Of a stretch of DNA of 64,000 bases, positions 34,462 to 43,212 are shown in pieces; position 1 is the first letter of the stretch, and every line of letters begins with the position of its first letter. The position numbers and the translations under genes were made by a program. The notes beneath the pieces were generated by a model. It was not told the DNA's origin. It did not search any database and saw only the letters and a program-made list of their open reading frames with translations. This stretch comes from Alloalcanivorax dieselolei B5. GTDB lineage: Bacteria; Pseudomonadota; Gammaproteobacteria; Pseudomonadales; Alcanivoracaceae. Where the stretch lies: the NCBI RefSeq assembly GCF_000300005.1, contig NC_018691.1, positions 4,235,001 through 4,299,000 on the forward strand. Reading direction: 5' to 3'.

Positions 34462-35946
34462 CTAAACTGTCGCCGGCTGCTGACGCCGCAGTAACAATAC
34501 CAGCGGAATGGCCGCCATATTAATCCACATAAGCAAGCGGAAATCGTTCATGTAACTGATCTCCGCGGCCTGACTCAACAGGGTGTGATACACCTGGGCG
34601 GGCACCCCGGACACCAGATCCTTCATCGGCAATCCCTGGGCAATCCAGGCCTTCAGTTGCAGCTGCTCGCCCAGCTGTTGCTCGTTGATCCACAGATTGC
34701 GGGTCAACATGGCGGTCATGATCGAGATACCAACGCTGGAACCGAGGTTGCGGGAAAGGGAGAACAATGACGTACCCTCGGTCCGCAACGAAGGCGCCAG
34801 GGTGGCATAGGTCAACGCGGAGGCCGGCACGAACACCAGGCCAAGCCCCAGTCCTTGCAGCACCCCGGTCCAGATCAGATCGCTCTGCGAAACCTGCAAG
34901 GTGAAGCCCGCCATCTGATATAACGACAGGCTGGTCAGACATAACCCGGTGATCACCAGGGCCCGGGGATCCAGGCGGGTACGCATCAAACGCCCCACCA
35001 GCATCATCGACACCATCGACCCGAGCCCTCTGGGGGCCAGTACGATGCCGGTGGTGGCGGCGGGGTAATCCTTCCACTGCTGCAGAAACGGCGGCAGCAG
35101 TGCCATGGTGGCGAGCAGGATGATCCCCACCACGAAAATGAACACCACACCGGTGACGAAATTGCGGTCCCGAAACAACGCCATATTGATAAAAGGCGCT
35201 TTATGGGTCAGCGAGTGCACCACGAACAGATACAGGCCCGCCAGCGCCAGCACCGCCTCGATCTGGATCTCAAGACTGCCAAACCATTTCAGGTGTTCGC
35301 CCCGGTCCAGCATCAACTGGAAGGCACCGATGGCCAGAGCGAGCAAGGCAAAACCGGTAAGGTCAAATCGGGTTTTCCGGATTTCCGTGTCCGGCACACT
35401 GAGCCAGATCCCCAGATAGGCCAGCAAGCCAAACGGCAAGTTGATGTAGAACACCCAGCGCCAGCTGTACCATTCGGTCAGCCAGCCTCCCAGTGTCGGG
35501 CCGAGGATTGGCCCGACCATCACCCCAACCCCCCAGACCGCCATGGCCTGCCCGTGCTTTTCCACCGGATAGGAGTCCAGTAGCACCGCCTGGGACAGCG
35601 GCACCAGGGCCGCGCCGAAGATACCCTGCAAAATACGGAACGCCACCATCTGTTCCAGCGAGGTGGACAGGCCGCACAGACCGGACGCCACGGTAAACCC
35701 GGCCACCGACCACAGGAACACCTGGCGCCGGCCGATACGCGACGTCACGAAGCCCACCGCCGGGGTCATGATGGCGCAAGCCACGATGTAGGAGGTCAGG
35801 ACCCAGGTAATCTGGTCGGTGCTGGCGGAGAGGCTGCCCTGCATATGTGGCAGGGCCACATTGGCAATGGTGGTATCGAGCACCTGCATCACCGTCGCCA
35901 GCATGATACTGGCGGTGACCAGACGCTGGTCCTCGATACGCGTCAT
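34462..35946 (-). CDS. emrB: DHA2 family MFS multidrug exporter (EmrB-like)
   Basis: Inner-membrane proton-driven exporter with 14 predicted helices. The 494-residue product has the motif QVLDTTIANVALPHMQGSL in the first helix and WVLTSYIVACAIMTP, SRIGRRQVFLW (motif A), and the motif C-like GVGVMVGPILGPTLGGWL. All are typical of EmrB/FarB drug pumps that work with a membrane-fusion protein and an outer-membrane channel. The ATG at 35946 starts one base after the EmrA stop codon, so the two are coupled. Substrate is unknown. The operon is marR-emrA-emrB. Confidence 0.9.
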   Translation of the reverse strand: MTRIEDQRLVTASIMLATVMQVLDTTIANVALPHMQGSLSASTDQITWVLTSYIVACAIMTPAVGFVTSRIGRRQVFLWSVAGFTVASGLCGLSTSLEQMVAFRILQGIFGAALVPLSQAVLLDSYPVEKHGQAMAVWGVGVMVGPILGPTLGGWLTEWYSWRWVFYINLPFGLLAYLGIWLSVPDTEIRKTRFDLTGFALLALAIGAFQLMLDRGEHLKWFGSLEIQIEAVLALAGLYLFVVHSLTHKAPFINMALFRDRNFVTGVVFIFVVGIILLATMALLPPFLQQWKDYPAATTGIVLAPRGLGSMVSMMLVGRLMRTRLDPRALVITGLCLTSLSLYQMAGFTLQVSQSDLIWTGVLQGLGLGLVFVPASALTYATLAPSLRTEGTSLFSLSRNLGSSVGISIMTAMLTRNLWINEQQLGEQLQLKAWIAQGLPMKDLVSGVPAQVYHTLLSQAAEISYMNDFRLLMWINMAAIPLVLLLRRQQPATV

Positions 35947-35947
35947 A

Positions 35948-36979
35948 TTACTGCGCCTGTGCGGTTTGTTGCTCCGGCTCGTCACCGGTGTCGATGCTCA
36001 CCTCGGCGCTCATTCCGGCGCGCAGGATCGGCTGGCCATCCTTGGGTAACAAACGCAGCCGCACGGGGAGCCGCTGAACCACTTTCACCCAGTTGCCGCT
36101 GGCATTCTGCGGAGGAATCAGCGCAAACTCGGAACCGGTGGCCGGACTCAGACTGATGACTTCCGCTTCCCACTTCACCCCCGGGAAGGTGTCCACTTCC
36201 ACTTCCGCTGTCTGCCCCGGCACGATTCGGGTCAGTTGGGTTTCCTTGAGGTTCGCTTCCACCCACAACGTATCGGTCTTCGACAAGGAAATGATCGGCA
36301 CCGCGGCGTTCACCCGTTCCCCCACCATCGGCACTTCGCCACCGACGATGCCGGAGGCCGGGGCGATGACCTGGCACTGGGACAGATCGTATTCCGCCTG
36401 CTCCAGCTTGGCGGTGGCGGCCTGATAATCCGGGTGGTCCTCCACCGCCATATCAGGGCCGCCCGCCAGTTGCGCCCGCAAGCTGACCAGACGCTGTTCC
36501 GCCACGGAGCCGTTGGCGCGGGCCTGGTCCAGTTTCTGCCGCGCGCTGTCCAACTGTGCCTCGGACACCGAACTGCGCCTCATGCGCTGCAAACGTTGCA
36601 GCTCACGCCGGTAATAGGACACATCACGGTTGGCCTGATCCCGCTCCGCCGTGGCCTGGGCATAATCGCCCCGCAACGACAGGATGCGGTTGCGCACCGC
36701 TTGCTGATCCGCTCGTGCTTCGGCAACGGCGATGCGAAACGGCCGGGGGTCCACTTCCGCCAGCACCTGCCCCTTCTCCACCACCTGATTGCGTTCCACG
36801 TTCACCGCCACCAACTGTCCGCTGACGTTGGCGGCCAGGGACAACATGTCGATCTTGATGTAGGCGTTATCCGTGCTGACGTAGCGCTGGCCGCCAAAAA
36901 TCAGCCACAGGATCAGCACCACCGCCACCAGCAAGCCCAAGCCCATGCCCAGACGGCGGGTTCGTTGTATCGAGGTCAC
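35948..36979 (-). CDS. emrA: Membrane-fusion (periplasmic adaptor) protein, EmrA-like
   Basis: Links the EmrB-like pump to an outer-membrane channel. With a GTG start at 36979 (GGGAG six bases upstream) it has 343 residues: a short cytoplasmic tail, one membrane helix (about 10-30, GLGLLVAVVLILWLIFG) and YVSTDNAYIKIDMLSLAANVSGQLVAVNVERNQVVEKGQVLAEVDP (biotinyl-lipoyl half). An alpha-helical hairpin and the second lipoyl half with APASGIVGGEV follow. The gene begins right after the marR stop and ends one base before emrB, so all three are one operon. No TolC homolog is present here. Confidence 0.92.
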   Translation of the reverse strand: MTSIQRTRRLGMGLGLLVAVVLILWLIFGGQRYVSTDNAYIKIDMLSLAANVSGQLVAVNVERNQVVEKGQVLAEVDPRPFRIAVAEARADQQAVRNRILSLRGDYAQATAERDQANRDVSYYRRELQRLQRMRRSSVSEAQLDSARQKLDQARANGSVAEQRLVSLRAQLAGGPDMAVEDHPDYQAATAKLEQAEYDLSQCQVIAPASGIVGGEVPMVGERVNAAVPIISLSKTDTLWVEANLKETQLTRIVPGQTAEVEVDTFPGVKWEAEVISLSPATGSEFALIPPQNASGNWVKVVQRLPVRLRLLPKDGQPILRAGMSAEVSIDTGDEPEQQTAQAQ

Positions 36980-36980
36980 T

Positions 36981-37424
36981 CTAGTCTCCCTGGTCCGGGC
37001 GATCACACAAGTTGGCACGCATGGCGGCCAGAATCCGGATGAGCGTGTCGATATCCGCAGGCGCCAATCCCGCAAAAGCCCGCGCACGGGTTTGTTCGGC
37101 CAGTTCCTTCAATCGTTCCAGCGCTGGCCGGGCCTGGTCGGTCAGAAACAACAACCGGCGCCGTCGATCGGACGGATCCGGGCGCCGCTCCACCAGGCCT
37201 TCCGCTTCCAACTGGTCCACTTGGCGGGTCAGCGAGATGGGCGCCAGATCCATCACTTCGGCAAGGGCGGCCTGATGCAGGCCCTGCCGCCGGGAAAGCT
37301 GCCAGAGCACCTGCCAGCGCGCCCGGCTCAGGCCCTGCTCCCGGGCCCGACGATCGAAGTCCCGCCGCATCATGCGCGCCACATCGTTCAGACTCATCCC
37401 AACCGTGGTGTCCGTTCCGCCCAT
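36981..37424 (-). CDS. MarR family transcriptional regulator
   Basis: Winged-helix repressor of 147 residues, probably controlling the emrAB-like pump that it precedes. The core reads MRRDFDRRAREQGLSRARWQVLWQLSRRQGLHQAALAEVMDLAPISLTRQVDQLEAEGLVERRPDPSDRRRRLLFLT, with recognition helix and DxRxRRLxLT wing intact. The start is uncertain: ATG at 37424, a GTG two codons earlier, or an ATG nine codons later. Upstream lie two perfect palindromes, one overlapping its own -10, fitting autoregulation. The ligand is unknown. emrA starts immediately after its stop. Confidence 0.9.
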   Translation of the reverse strand: MGGTDTTVGMSLNDVARMMRRDFDRRAREQGLSRARWQVLWQLSRRQGLHQAALAEVMDLAPISLTRQVDQLEAEGLVERRPDPSDRRRRLLFLTDQARPALERLKELAEQTRARAFAGLAPADIDTLIRILAAMRANLCDRPDQGD

Positions 37425-37460
37425 GCTCACTACTCGGATAACAACCTTAAACAGGCTCTC

Positions 37461-37488
37461 ATTGTAAGCATGCTTATGAATTTGGCAA
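37461..37488 (-). promoter_or_regulatory. Predicted promoter of marR-emrAB
   Basis: On the minus strand TTGCCA (37488-37483), a 16-base spacer and TACAAT (37466-37461), 37 bases before the marR ATG. Both hexamers match five of six. Confidence 0.65.
37465..37476. promoter_or_regulatory. Perfect palindrome TAAGCATGCTTA, candidate MarR operator
   Basis: The 12-base perfect palindrome occupies the spacer of the marR promoter and overlaps its -10, the ideal place for a repressor dimer. MarR-family proteins bind short palindromes of this kind. Confidence 0.6.
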
Positions 37489-37490
37489 TA

Positions 37491-37509
37491 GGGTCAAATA
37501 GTTTGACCC
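37491..37509. promoter_or_regulatory. Second palindrome GGGTCAAATAGTTTGACCC in the marR/antiporter gap
   Basis: Perfect 8-base arms around TAG, just upstream of the marR -35 and 19 bases before the antiporter -35. It could serve as a second operator for MarR or a site for another regulator of the divergent gene. Confidence 0.55.
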
Positions 37510-37527
37510 ATATCCACGCCCGCACCG

Positions 37528-37556
37528 GAGACAGCCACAGCCAACCCCGGTAGACT
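37528..37556 (+). promoter_or_regulatory. Predicted promoter of the Na+/H+ antiporter-family gene
   Basis: GAGACA at 37528-37533, a 17-base spacer and TAGACT at 37551-37556, 36 bases before the ATG. Each hexamer matches four of six. Confidence 0.45.
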
Positions 37557-37592
37557 GCGCACCTCGCGAGCACCGGCGTCGAGGACAATGCA

Positions 37593-38912
37593 ATGCTGAC
37601 CAATGCGGTGGTGATATCGGTTCTGGTTCTGATGGGCCTGAGCCTGGCACGCCTGAATGTGGTTCTGGCGCTGGTATGCGCCGCCCTCACCGCCGGCCTG
37701 TTCAGCGGCCTGCCCCTGAATGACACCCTGAACCTGTTCACCGAAGGGCTGGGCGGCGGCGCTCCGATTGCTCTCAGCTACGCTTTACTGGGCGCCTTCG
37801 CGGTGGGCATCGCCCGATCCGGCGTCACCGAATGGCTGGCGGCACGGCTGATCCGCCGTCTCGGCAGCACCCCCGATCCCGGGCAACTGCGGCGGCTGCG
37901 CAACCTGATTATTCTGGTCCTGCTGGGCGCCGCGGTCATCAGCCAGAATCTGATCCCCGTGCACATCGCCTTCATCCCCATCCTGGTGCCGCCCCTGCTC
38001 GGCGTCATGGCCCGGCTCAGGTTGGACCGGCGGCTGGCCGCCTGTGTGCTGACGTTCGGCCTGATCACACCCTACATGGTGCTGCCGGTGGGTTTTGGCA
38101 GTCTGTTTCTCTACAAACAGCTGGAACCCAGCCTGGCCCAGGCCGGTCTCGATCTGGCAAAGGAGCAAATCCCCCAGGCCATGCTGCTGCCGGCCGGCGG
38201 CATGGTGGCGGGCCTGCTCCTGGCGCTGTGGAGGTTTCGCAAACCCCGGGATTATCGGCCGGTAACCTTGCCCGGCGAAGACCATCAGGCACGGTTATCC
38301 CCGCGTACGCTTGTGGTGGCGGCGCTCGCGCTGGGCAGCGCGGTGAGCCTGCAACTGCTCACCGACTCCATTGTGCTGGGCGCACTGGCCGGCTTTCTGC
38401 TGTTCACCGCGGGGGGCGTGGTGCCCTGGCGGGAATCCCAGGACGCCTTCACTCAAGGCGTGAAGATGATGTCCTTGATCGGCTTCATCATGATCGCCGC
38501 CAACGGCTACGCGGCGGTGGTGAAAGGGAGCGGGCAGGTACCGTTGCTGGTGGAGGCCGTCACCGGCCAATTGAACAGTCCCGGCGTGGCGGCGGCGGGC
38601 CTGTTGCTGCTGGGGTTATTCATCACCCTCGGCATCGGCTCCTCGTTCTCCACCATCCCGATTATCGCCACCTTGTATGTGCCACTGTGTCTGGCGCTGG
38701 GATTTTCCCCTCTGGCCACCGCGGCCCTGGTAGGCAGCGCGGCGGCACTCGGAGACGCCGGCTCACCGGCCTCGGATTCAACGCTGGGCCCCACAGCGGG
38801 GCTCAACGCCGACGGCCAGCATGACCATATCCGGGACACCGTGATGCCAACCTTTGTGTTCTATAACCTGCCATTACTGGTGGCGGGCTGGACCGCCGCC
38901 ATGGTGTTGTAG
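37593..38912 (+). CDS. Na+/H+ antiporter family (YuiF/NhaC-like) membrane protein
   Basis: A 439-residue transporter with about 11-12 hydrophobic helices. The N-terminal LVLMGLSLARLNVVLALVCAALTAGL and the internal NLIPVHIAFIPILVPPLL, FGLITPYMVLPVGFG and AALGDAGSPASDSTLGPTAGLNADGQHDH segments are those of the Na_H_antiport_2 family. Substrate could be sodium or an amino acid (some relatives are amino-acid carriers). It is divergent from marR and shares the palindrome-rich gap, so it might be coregulated. A small inverted-repeat element follows it. Confidence 0.85.
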   Translation: MLTNAVVISVLVLMGLSLARLNVVLALVCAALTAGLFSGLPLNDTLNLFTEGLGGGAPIALSYALLGAFAVGIARSGVTEWLAARLIRRLGSTPDPGQLRRLRNLIILVLLGAAVISQNLIPVHIAFIPILVPPLLGVMARLRLDRRLAACVLTFGLITPYMVLPVGFGSLFLYKQLEPSLAQAGLDLAKEQIPQAMLLPAGGMVAGLLLALWRFRKPRDYRPVTLPGEDHQARLSPRTLVVAALALGSAVSLQLLTDSIVLGALAGFLLFTAGGVVPWRESQDAFTQGVKMMSLIGFIMIAANGYAAVVKGSGQVPLLVEAVTGQLNSPGVAAAGLLLLGLFITLGIGSSFSTIPIIATLYVPLCLALGFSPLATAALVGSAAALGDAGSPASDSTLGPTAGLNADGQHDHIRDTVMPTFVFYNLPLLVAGWTAAMVL

Positions 38913-38953
38913 CCGGCGGATCAGCCCTGCACCATTTGGTCAGGCATTAAAAA

Positions 38954-39147
38954 AGTTCATCGCGGTTTGACGGGATTTGGCATTGCCCTCCATCAGGGAC
39001 AGCGGGATGGAGAGGGCATCCTCTCCCCTCTCCGGAAAGGTCCGTCGTCGTTGGAGTCCGGAACGCGGCGGTTCACTCGAAGCGGGTCTGCACGGAGGCC
39101 TTCCGGGCCCCGATGGAGACTCTCATTCCCGTCATTCCGCGATGAAC
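38954..39147. mobile_element. About 194-bp inverted-repeat element (MITE-like)
   Basis: GTTCATCGCGG..TGACGGGA at 38955-38975 is repeated inverted at 39127-39147 (19 of 21 identical). Directly outside both ends is CATTAAAAA (38945-38953 and 39148-39156), a possible 9-bp target duplication. The interior has no coding capacity. It occupies most of the 307-base gap between the antiporter gene and pnp. The CATTCCCGTCATTCCGCG sequence resembles dispersed proteobacterial repeats. Confidence 0.6.
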
Positions 39148-39149
39148 CA

Positions 39150-39181
39150 TTAAAAAGGCCCGCATCCGCGGGCCTTTTTAA
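39150..39181. terminator. Bidirectional terminator between pnp and the antiporter gene
   Basis: TTAAAAAGGCCCGC, loop ATCC, GCGGGCCTTTTTAA: a fully symmetric 14-base stem. It gives a U-run on either strand and so ends both converging transcripts. Confidence 0.95.
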
Positions 39182-39219
39182 TTTCGACTGAACTCCCGAA
39201 AGAGTGCGATTAAGCGCAA

Positions 39220-41313
39220 TCAGCCTTCTTTCGCTTCCTTCATGGACAGCTTGATGCGGCCACGCTGGTCCACATCCAGCACTTTCACCCGGATCACATC
39301 CCCTTCCTTCACGTAATCGGAGACCTTCTCCACACGTTCTTCGGCGATCTGGGAAATGTGCAGAAGCCCTTCGGTACCGGGCATGATGCGCACGAAAGCA
39401 CCGAAATCCACCACACGGGTCACTTCGCCTTCGTAGATTTTGTCCACTTCGGCCTCGGCGGTGATTTCCTCGATGCGGCGCTGCGCTTCCAGGGCCGCTT
39501 CGCGGGTCTCGCCGTAGATCTTGATGCTGCCGTCGTCCTCGATGTCGATGGTACAGCTGGTTTCCTCGGTCAGAGCCCGGATCACCGCGCCACCTTTACC
39601 GATCACATCGCGGATTTTCTCCGAATTGATCTTCATGGTGAGCAGGGTCGGCGCATTGTCGGAAACCTCGTCACGGGACACGGAGATCGCCTTGGCCATT
39701 TCGCCGAGGATATGCAGTCGGCCGCGCTGAGCTTGCTCCAGCGCTTTCTCCATGATCTCTTCGGTGATGCCCTCGATCTTGATATCCATCTGCAGCGCGG
39801 TCACGCCGCGCTCGGTCCCGGCCACTTTGAAGTCCATGTCACCCAGGTGGTCCTCGTCACCGAGGATGTCGGACAACACCGCGAAACGGCCGTCCTCTTC
39901 CTTCACCAGGCCCATGGCGATACCGGCCACCGGGGCGCTCAGAGGCACACCAGCGTCCATCAGCGCCATGGAGGTGCCACACACACTGGCCATGGAGGAG
40001 GAGCCGTTGGACTCGGTGATCTCGGAGACCACCCGGATGGTGTAAGGGAAATCCTTCTCGTTCGGCACCACCGCTTCCACACCGCGACGGGCGAGACGGC
40101 CGTGACCGATCTCACGGCGCTTGGGAGAGCCGATCATGCCGGTTTCGCCCACGCAGTACGGGGGGAAGTTGTACTGCAGCATGAAGTGGTCCTGACGGGA
40201 ACCTTCCAGAGCGTCGATGAACTGGGCATCACGCATACCACCCAGGGTGGCGGTAACGATGGCCTGGGTCTCACCACGGGTAAACAGGGCGGAACCATGG
40301 GTTTTGTTGAGAAAACCGACTTTACAGTCAATCGCGCGAACCTGATCCAGGGCGCGACCGTCGATACGTGATTTACCGGACAATACCCCTTCACGCACCA
40401 CGTTCTTCTCGATCTTGCCGAACAGGCTTTTCACTTCGCCGGCTTCCGGGCTGTTCTCGTCGTCAGTGACGAACTCGGCCACGCAAGCGTCACGCAGCTC
40501 ACCCACCTTGGTGTAGCGCGCCTGCTTTTCGGTGATGGTGTACGCCTCGGCCAGGGCGCCTTCGTACTTGGCTTTGATCGCGGCTTTCAGCTCGGCGTTT
40601 TCCGCCGGCGCCTGCCACTCCCAAGCCGGGGCGCCCACTTCCTGGGCAAATGCCTTGATGCCCTGGATAACGGTTTGCATTTCCTGGTGGCCGTAAAGCA
40701 CGGCGCCCAGCATCTGGTCCTCGCTCAGCTCCTGGGCTTCGGACTCCACCATCAGCACGGCCGGCTCGGTACCCGCCACCACCAAGTTGAGCAGGGAATC
40801 TTCCAGCTCGGAGTAGCTGGGGTTGAGCAGGTACATACCGTCCTTGAAGCCCACCCGGGCGGCGCCGATCGGGCCGTTGAACGGAATACCGGAAATGGCC
40901 AGAGCGGCGGAAGTGCCGATCATGGCGGCGATGTCCGGATCCTGGTTCTTGTTGGAGGACATGACGGTGGCAACGATCTGCACTTCGTTCATGAAACCGT
41001 TGGGGAACAGCGGCCGGATCGGGCGATCGATCAGGCGGCAGGTGAGGGTCTCCTTCTCGCTGGGACGACCTTCACGCTTGAGAAATCCACCGGGAATACG
41101 GCCGGTGGAATAGGTTTTTTCCTGGTAGTTCACGGTCAACGGGAAAAAGCCCTTACCGGGATCCGCTTCTTTCTTGCCTACCACGGTCACCAGGACCTGG
41201 GTGTCACCGATGGTGACCATAACGGCGGCGGTGGCCTGACGGGCGATTTGCCCGGTTTCCAGCACCACGGTATCCGCGCCGTATTGAATCTCTTTGCGCA
41301 CTATATTGAACAT
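39220..41313 (-). CDS. pnp: Polynucleotide phosphorylase
   Basis: 3'-5' phosphorolytic exoribonuclease of the RNA degradosome. The 697-residue product has two RNase PH domains ([12 protein letters not shown] at the start; [21 protein letters not shown] in the second). A KH domain ([26 protein letters not shown]) and a C-terminal S1 domain ([30 protein letters not shown]) follow. Length is standard. rpsO lies just upstream with an intrinsic terminator between them, as in E. coli, so pnp is probably read by partial read-through. It ends at a strong bidirectional terminator. Confidence 0.97.
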   Translation of the reverse strand: MFNIVRKEIQYGADTVVLETGQIARQATAAVMVTIGDTQVLVTVVGKKEADPGKGFFPLTVNYQEKTYSTGRIPGGFLKREGRPSEKETLTCRLIDRPIRPLFPNGFMNEVQIVATVMSSNKNQDPDIAAMIGTSAALAISGIPFNGPIGAARVGFKDGMYLLNPSYSELEDSLLNLVVAGTEPAVLMVESEAQELSEDQMLGAVLYGHQEMQTVIQGIKAFAQEVGAPAWEWQAPAENAELKAAIKAKYEGALAEAYTITEKQARYTKVGELRDACVAEFVTDDENSPEAGEVKSLFGKIEKNVVREGVLSGKSRIDGRALDQVRAIDCKVGFLNKTHGSALFTRGETQAIVTATLGGMRDAQFIDALEGSRQDHFMLQYNFPPYCVGETGMIGSPKRREIGHGRLARRGVEAVVPNEKDFPYTIRVVSEITESNGSSSMASVCGTSMALMDAGVPLSAPVAGIAMGLVKEEDGRFAVLSDILGDEDHLGDMDFKVAGTERGVTALQMDIKIEGITEEIMEKALEQAQRGRLHILGEMAKAISVSRDEVSDNAPTLLTMKINSEKIRDVIGKGGAVIRALTEETSCTIDIEDDGSIKIYGETREAALEAQRRIEEITAEAEVDKIYEGEVTRVVDFGAFVRIMPGTEGLLHISQIAEERVEKVSDYVKEGDVIRVKVLDVDQRGRIKLSMKEAKEG

Positions 41314-41441
41314 ATCTCTCGTCTCTTCTCTTCACTCTTCCATCAGTCTTTGCCAGGGCATCATAACCCTGGCTCCGTGGGCGCCATAGCCTTCATTCAC
41401 CATGGATCGTCCCGGCATTCATCACTGCTTTTTCGGTACGC

Positions 41442-41475
41442 CAAAAACAACAGAAGCCCGGCATGGCCGAGCTTC
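41442..41475 (-). terminator. rpsO-pnp intergenic terminator
   Basis: On the minus strand GAAGCTCGGC, loop CAT, GCCGGGCTTC (one G-U pair), then TGTTGTTTTT. It lies 27 bases past the rpsO stop, in the position of the E. coli rpsO attenuating terminator. Confidence 0.85.
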
Positions 41476-41501
41476 CGTCGTGAATCGAACATGACCAGGG
41501 C

Positions 41502-41771
41502 TTAGCGACGCAGCCCCAGACGCTCGATCAACTGCAGGTAGCGGCTACGATCCTTGCCAGCCAGGTAATCCAGCAGCTTACGGCGCTGGTTAACCATGCG
41601 GATCAGACCACGACGGCTGTGGTGGTCCTTGTTGTGGGCCTTGAAGTGACCCTGCAGCTGGTTGATGTTCTCGGTCAGCAGGGCAACCTGCACTTCCGGG
41701 GAACCAGAGTCCCCTTCCTTACGACCGAATTCCTTCAGGATTTCCGCTTTCTTTTCGACGCTCAAAGCCAT
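41502..41771 (-). CDS. rpsO: 30S ribosomal protein S15
   Basis: Primary-binding 16S rRNA protein of 89 residues, beginning [32 protein letters not shown] and ending [12 protein letters not shown]. The ATG at 41771 gives the standard length; seven extra in-frame codons upstream are ignored. A palindrome in the leader overlaps the ribosome-binding site and may mediate S15 autoregulation. truB lies upstream and pnp downstream, the canonical order. Confidence 0.98.
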   Translation of the reverse strand: MALSVEKKAEILKEFGRKEGDSGSPEVQVALLTENINQLQGHFKAHNKDHHSRRGLIRMVNQRRKLLDYLAGKDRSRYLQLIERLGLRR

Positions 41772-41781
41772 TTCATACACT

Positions 41782-41798
41782 CCAATATGCAATATTGG
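41782..41798 (-). promoter_or_regulatory. Hairpin partly masking the rpsO ribosome-binding site
   Basis: CCAATAT, TGC, ATATTGG: 7-base perfect arms. The 3' arm supplies TTGG of the TTGGAG Shine-Dalgarno, eight bases before the ATG region. E. coli S15 represses its own translation through leader structure; a similar role is inferred. Confidence 0.45.
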
Positions 41799-41854
41799 TC
41801 ACGGTCAGCCATGCATATTTATAGCTGCCGTCCTGCTTGCGCGACCCGCTCGGG

Positions 41855-42793
41855 TCACTCCGATACCAGACGACGAGGCGCTATTCGCCCATCCTCCAGT
41901 ACTTCTCCGACCCCCAGGAACTGCTCCGTGGAAGCCTGATAAAGACTGACCCAGCCCTCGGCCGGGCGGTCACTGGCCATCACCGGCTGGCCCTGGCGCA
42001 GATAATACGCCGCGTTGTCACCCAGATTGACGCGCGGCCAGTCTGCCACGCTGGTGGATAAAGGCAAGAGCAAATCATCAATTGCCTCGAATCCACCCTG
42101 CTCCTTGAGCAGCCCCAACTGCTCCAGGGTAATCATCCGTTCCTCCGGATAGGGGCCAGCGGACAGGCGCCGCAGGGCGATCACGTGGCCACCGCAGCCA
42201 AGCACCGCACCCAGGTCTTCCACCAGGGAGCGCACATAAGTGCCCTTGGAACAGGCCACCTCGAACGTCAGGTCCTCGCCATCCAGGCGCGCCTCGCGAA
42301 TTTCGTGAATGGTCACCCGGCGCGGCGCGCGCTCAACGGTAATACCTTCCCGCGCCAGCTTATACAGCGGTGTGCCATTGTGCTTGATCGCCGAGTACAT
42401 ACTCGGCACCTGCTCGATTTCTCCCAGGAAGCGGTCCAGCGCGGTCAGAACCTGAGCTTCGGTGACCGATACCGGGCGGGTTTCCACCACCTCACCGTCG
42501 GCGTCGCCGGTTTCCGTGGTCACGCCAAGACGGGCGGTGACCCGGTAGCGTTTATCCGCGTCGAGCAGAAACTGACTGAATTTGGTTGCCTCACCGAAGC
42601 ACACCGGCAACATGCCGGTGGCGAGCGGATCCAGGCTACCGGTGTGCCCGGCCTTGGCCGCGGCAAACATGCGCTTGGCCATTTGCAAAGCACCGTTGCT
42701 GGTCACGCCATCGGCTTTGTCCAACAACAAGATACCATTCAGAGGACGGCCTCCGCGGCGTCGTTTTCCCACCGTCTTATGCTCCGAGATCAA
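41855..42793 (-). CDS. truB: tRNA pseudouridine-55 synthase
   Basis: Makes pseudouridine 55 in the T-loop of all tRNAs. The 312-residue product shows GRPLNGILLLDKADGVTSN and the catalytic aspartate in GHTGSLDPLATGMLP. The KRYRVTARLGVTTETGDADGEVV and SAIKHNGTPLYKLAREGI segments and a C-terminal PUA-like domain follow. The listed start is a TTG whose bases overlap the rbfA stop (TTGA) but which lacks a ribosome-binding site. A GTG at 42772 with CGGAG upstream is an equally good or better start, giving 305 residues. Confidence 0.95.
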   Translation of the reverse strand: MISEHKTVGKRRRGGRPLNGILLLDKADGVTSNGALQMAKRMFAAAKAGHTGSLDPLATGMLPVCFGEATKFSQFLLDADKRYRVTARLGVTTETGDADGEVVETRPVSVTEAQVLTALDRFLGEIEQVPSMYSAIKHNGTPLYKLAREGITVERAPRRVTIHEIREARLDGEDLTFEVACSKGTYVRSLVEDLGAVLGCGGHVIALRRLSAGPYPEERMITLEQLGLLKEQGGFEAIDDLLLPLSTSVADWPRVNLGDNAAYYLRQGQPVMASDRPAEGWVSLYQASTEQFLGVGEVLEDGRIAPRRLVSE

Positions 42794-43200
42794 TCGTGGT
42801 CTTGGTCGTCCTGATCCGGGCTTTGTGCCCGGTCCTCCGCCCGTGCCTCGTCAATCAGCTGTGACAGCCGCGATGCATTTTCGGGGGTCAGGTCGTAATG
42901 GAAACGCAACCGGGGCGTGGTGCGGGTATTCAGGGTCTGGGCCAGGGCACTGCGCAGGAAACCGGCGGCACCGCCCAATACGGCTTCGGCCTCGGTTCCG
43001 GCGTCCGCGTCCTGCCCCAGCAATGTGAAGTACACATCGGCGAAGGACAGATCGCGGGAAACCCGGACATCCTGAATCGTCACCATGTCCACGCGCGGGT
43101 CCTTCATCTCAAAGCGCAGGACCCGTGCCAGTTCGCGTTGAATCTGGTCAGCGATACGGTCAGTACGCTGAAAACCTTGGGGACGGCGATGACGACTCAT
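42790..43200 (-). CDS. rbfA: Ribosome-binding factor A
   Basis: 30S maturation factor acting on 16S rRNA and needed in the cold. The 136-residue KH-like protein reads MSRHRRPQGFQRTDRIADQIQRELARVLRFEMKDPRVDMVTIQDVRVSRDLSFADVYFTLLG, the diagnostic family sequence, with an acidic C-terminal tail (DQDDQDHD). It is 12 bases from infB upstream and overlaps truB downstream, as part of the rimP-nusA-infB-rbfA-truB operon. Confidence 0.97.
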   Translation of the reverse strand: MSRHRRPQGFQRTDRIADQIQRELARVLRFEMKDPRVDMVTIQDVRVSRDLSFADVYFTLLGQDADAGTEAEAVLGGAAGFLRSALAQTLNTRTTPRLRFHYDLTPENASRLSQLIDEARAEDRAQSPDQDDQDHD

Positions 43201-43212
43201 ATGCGGGCGCGC

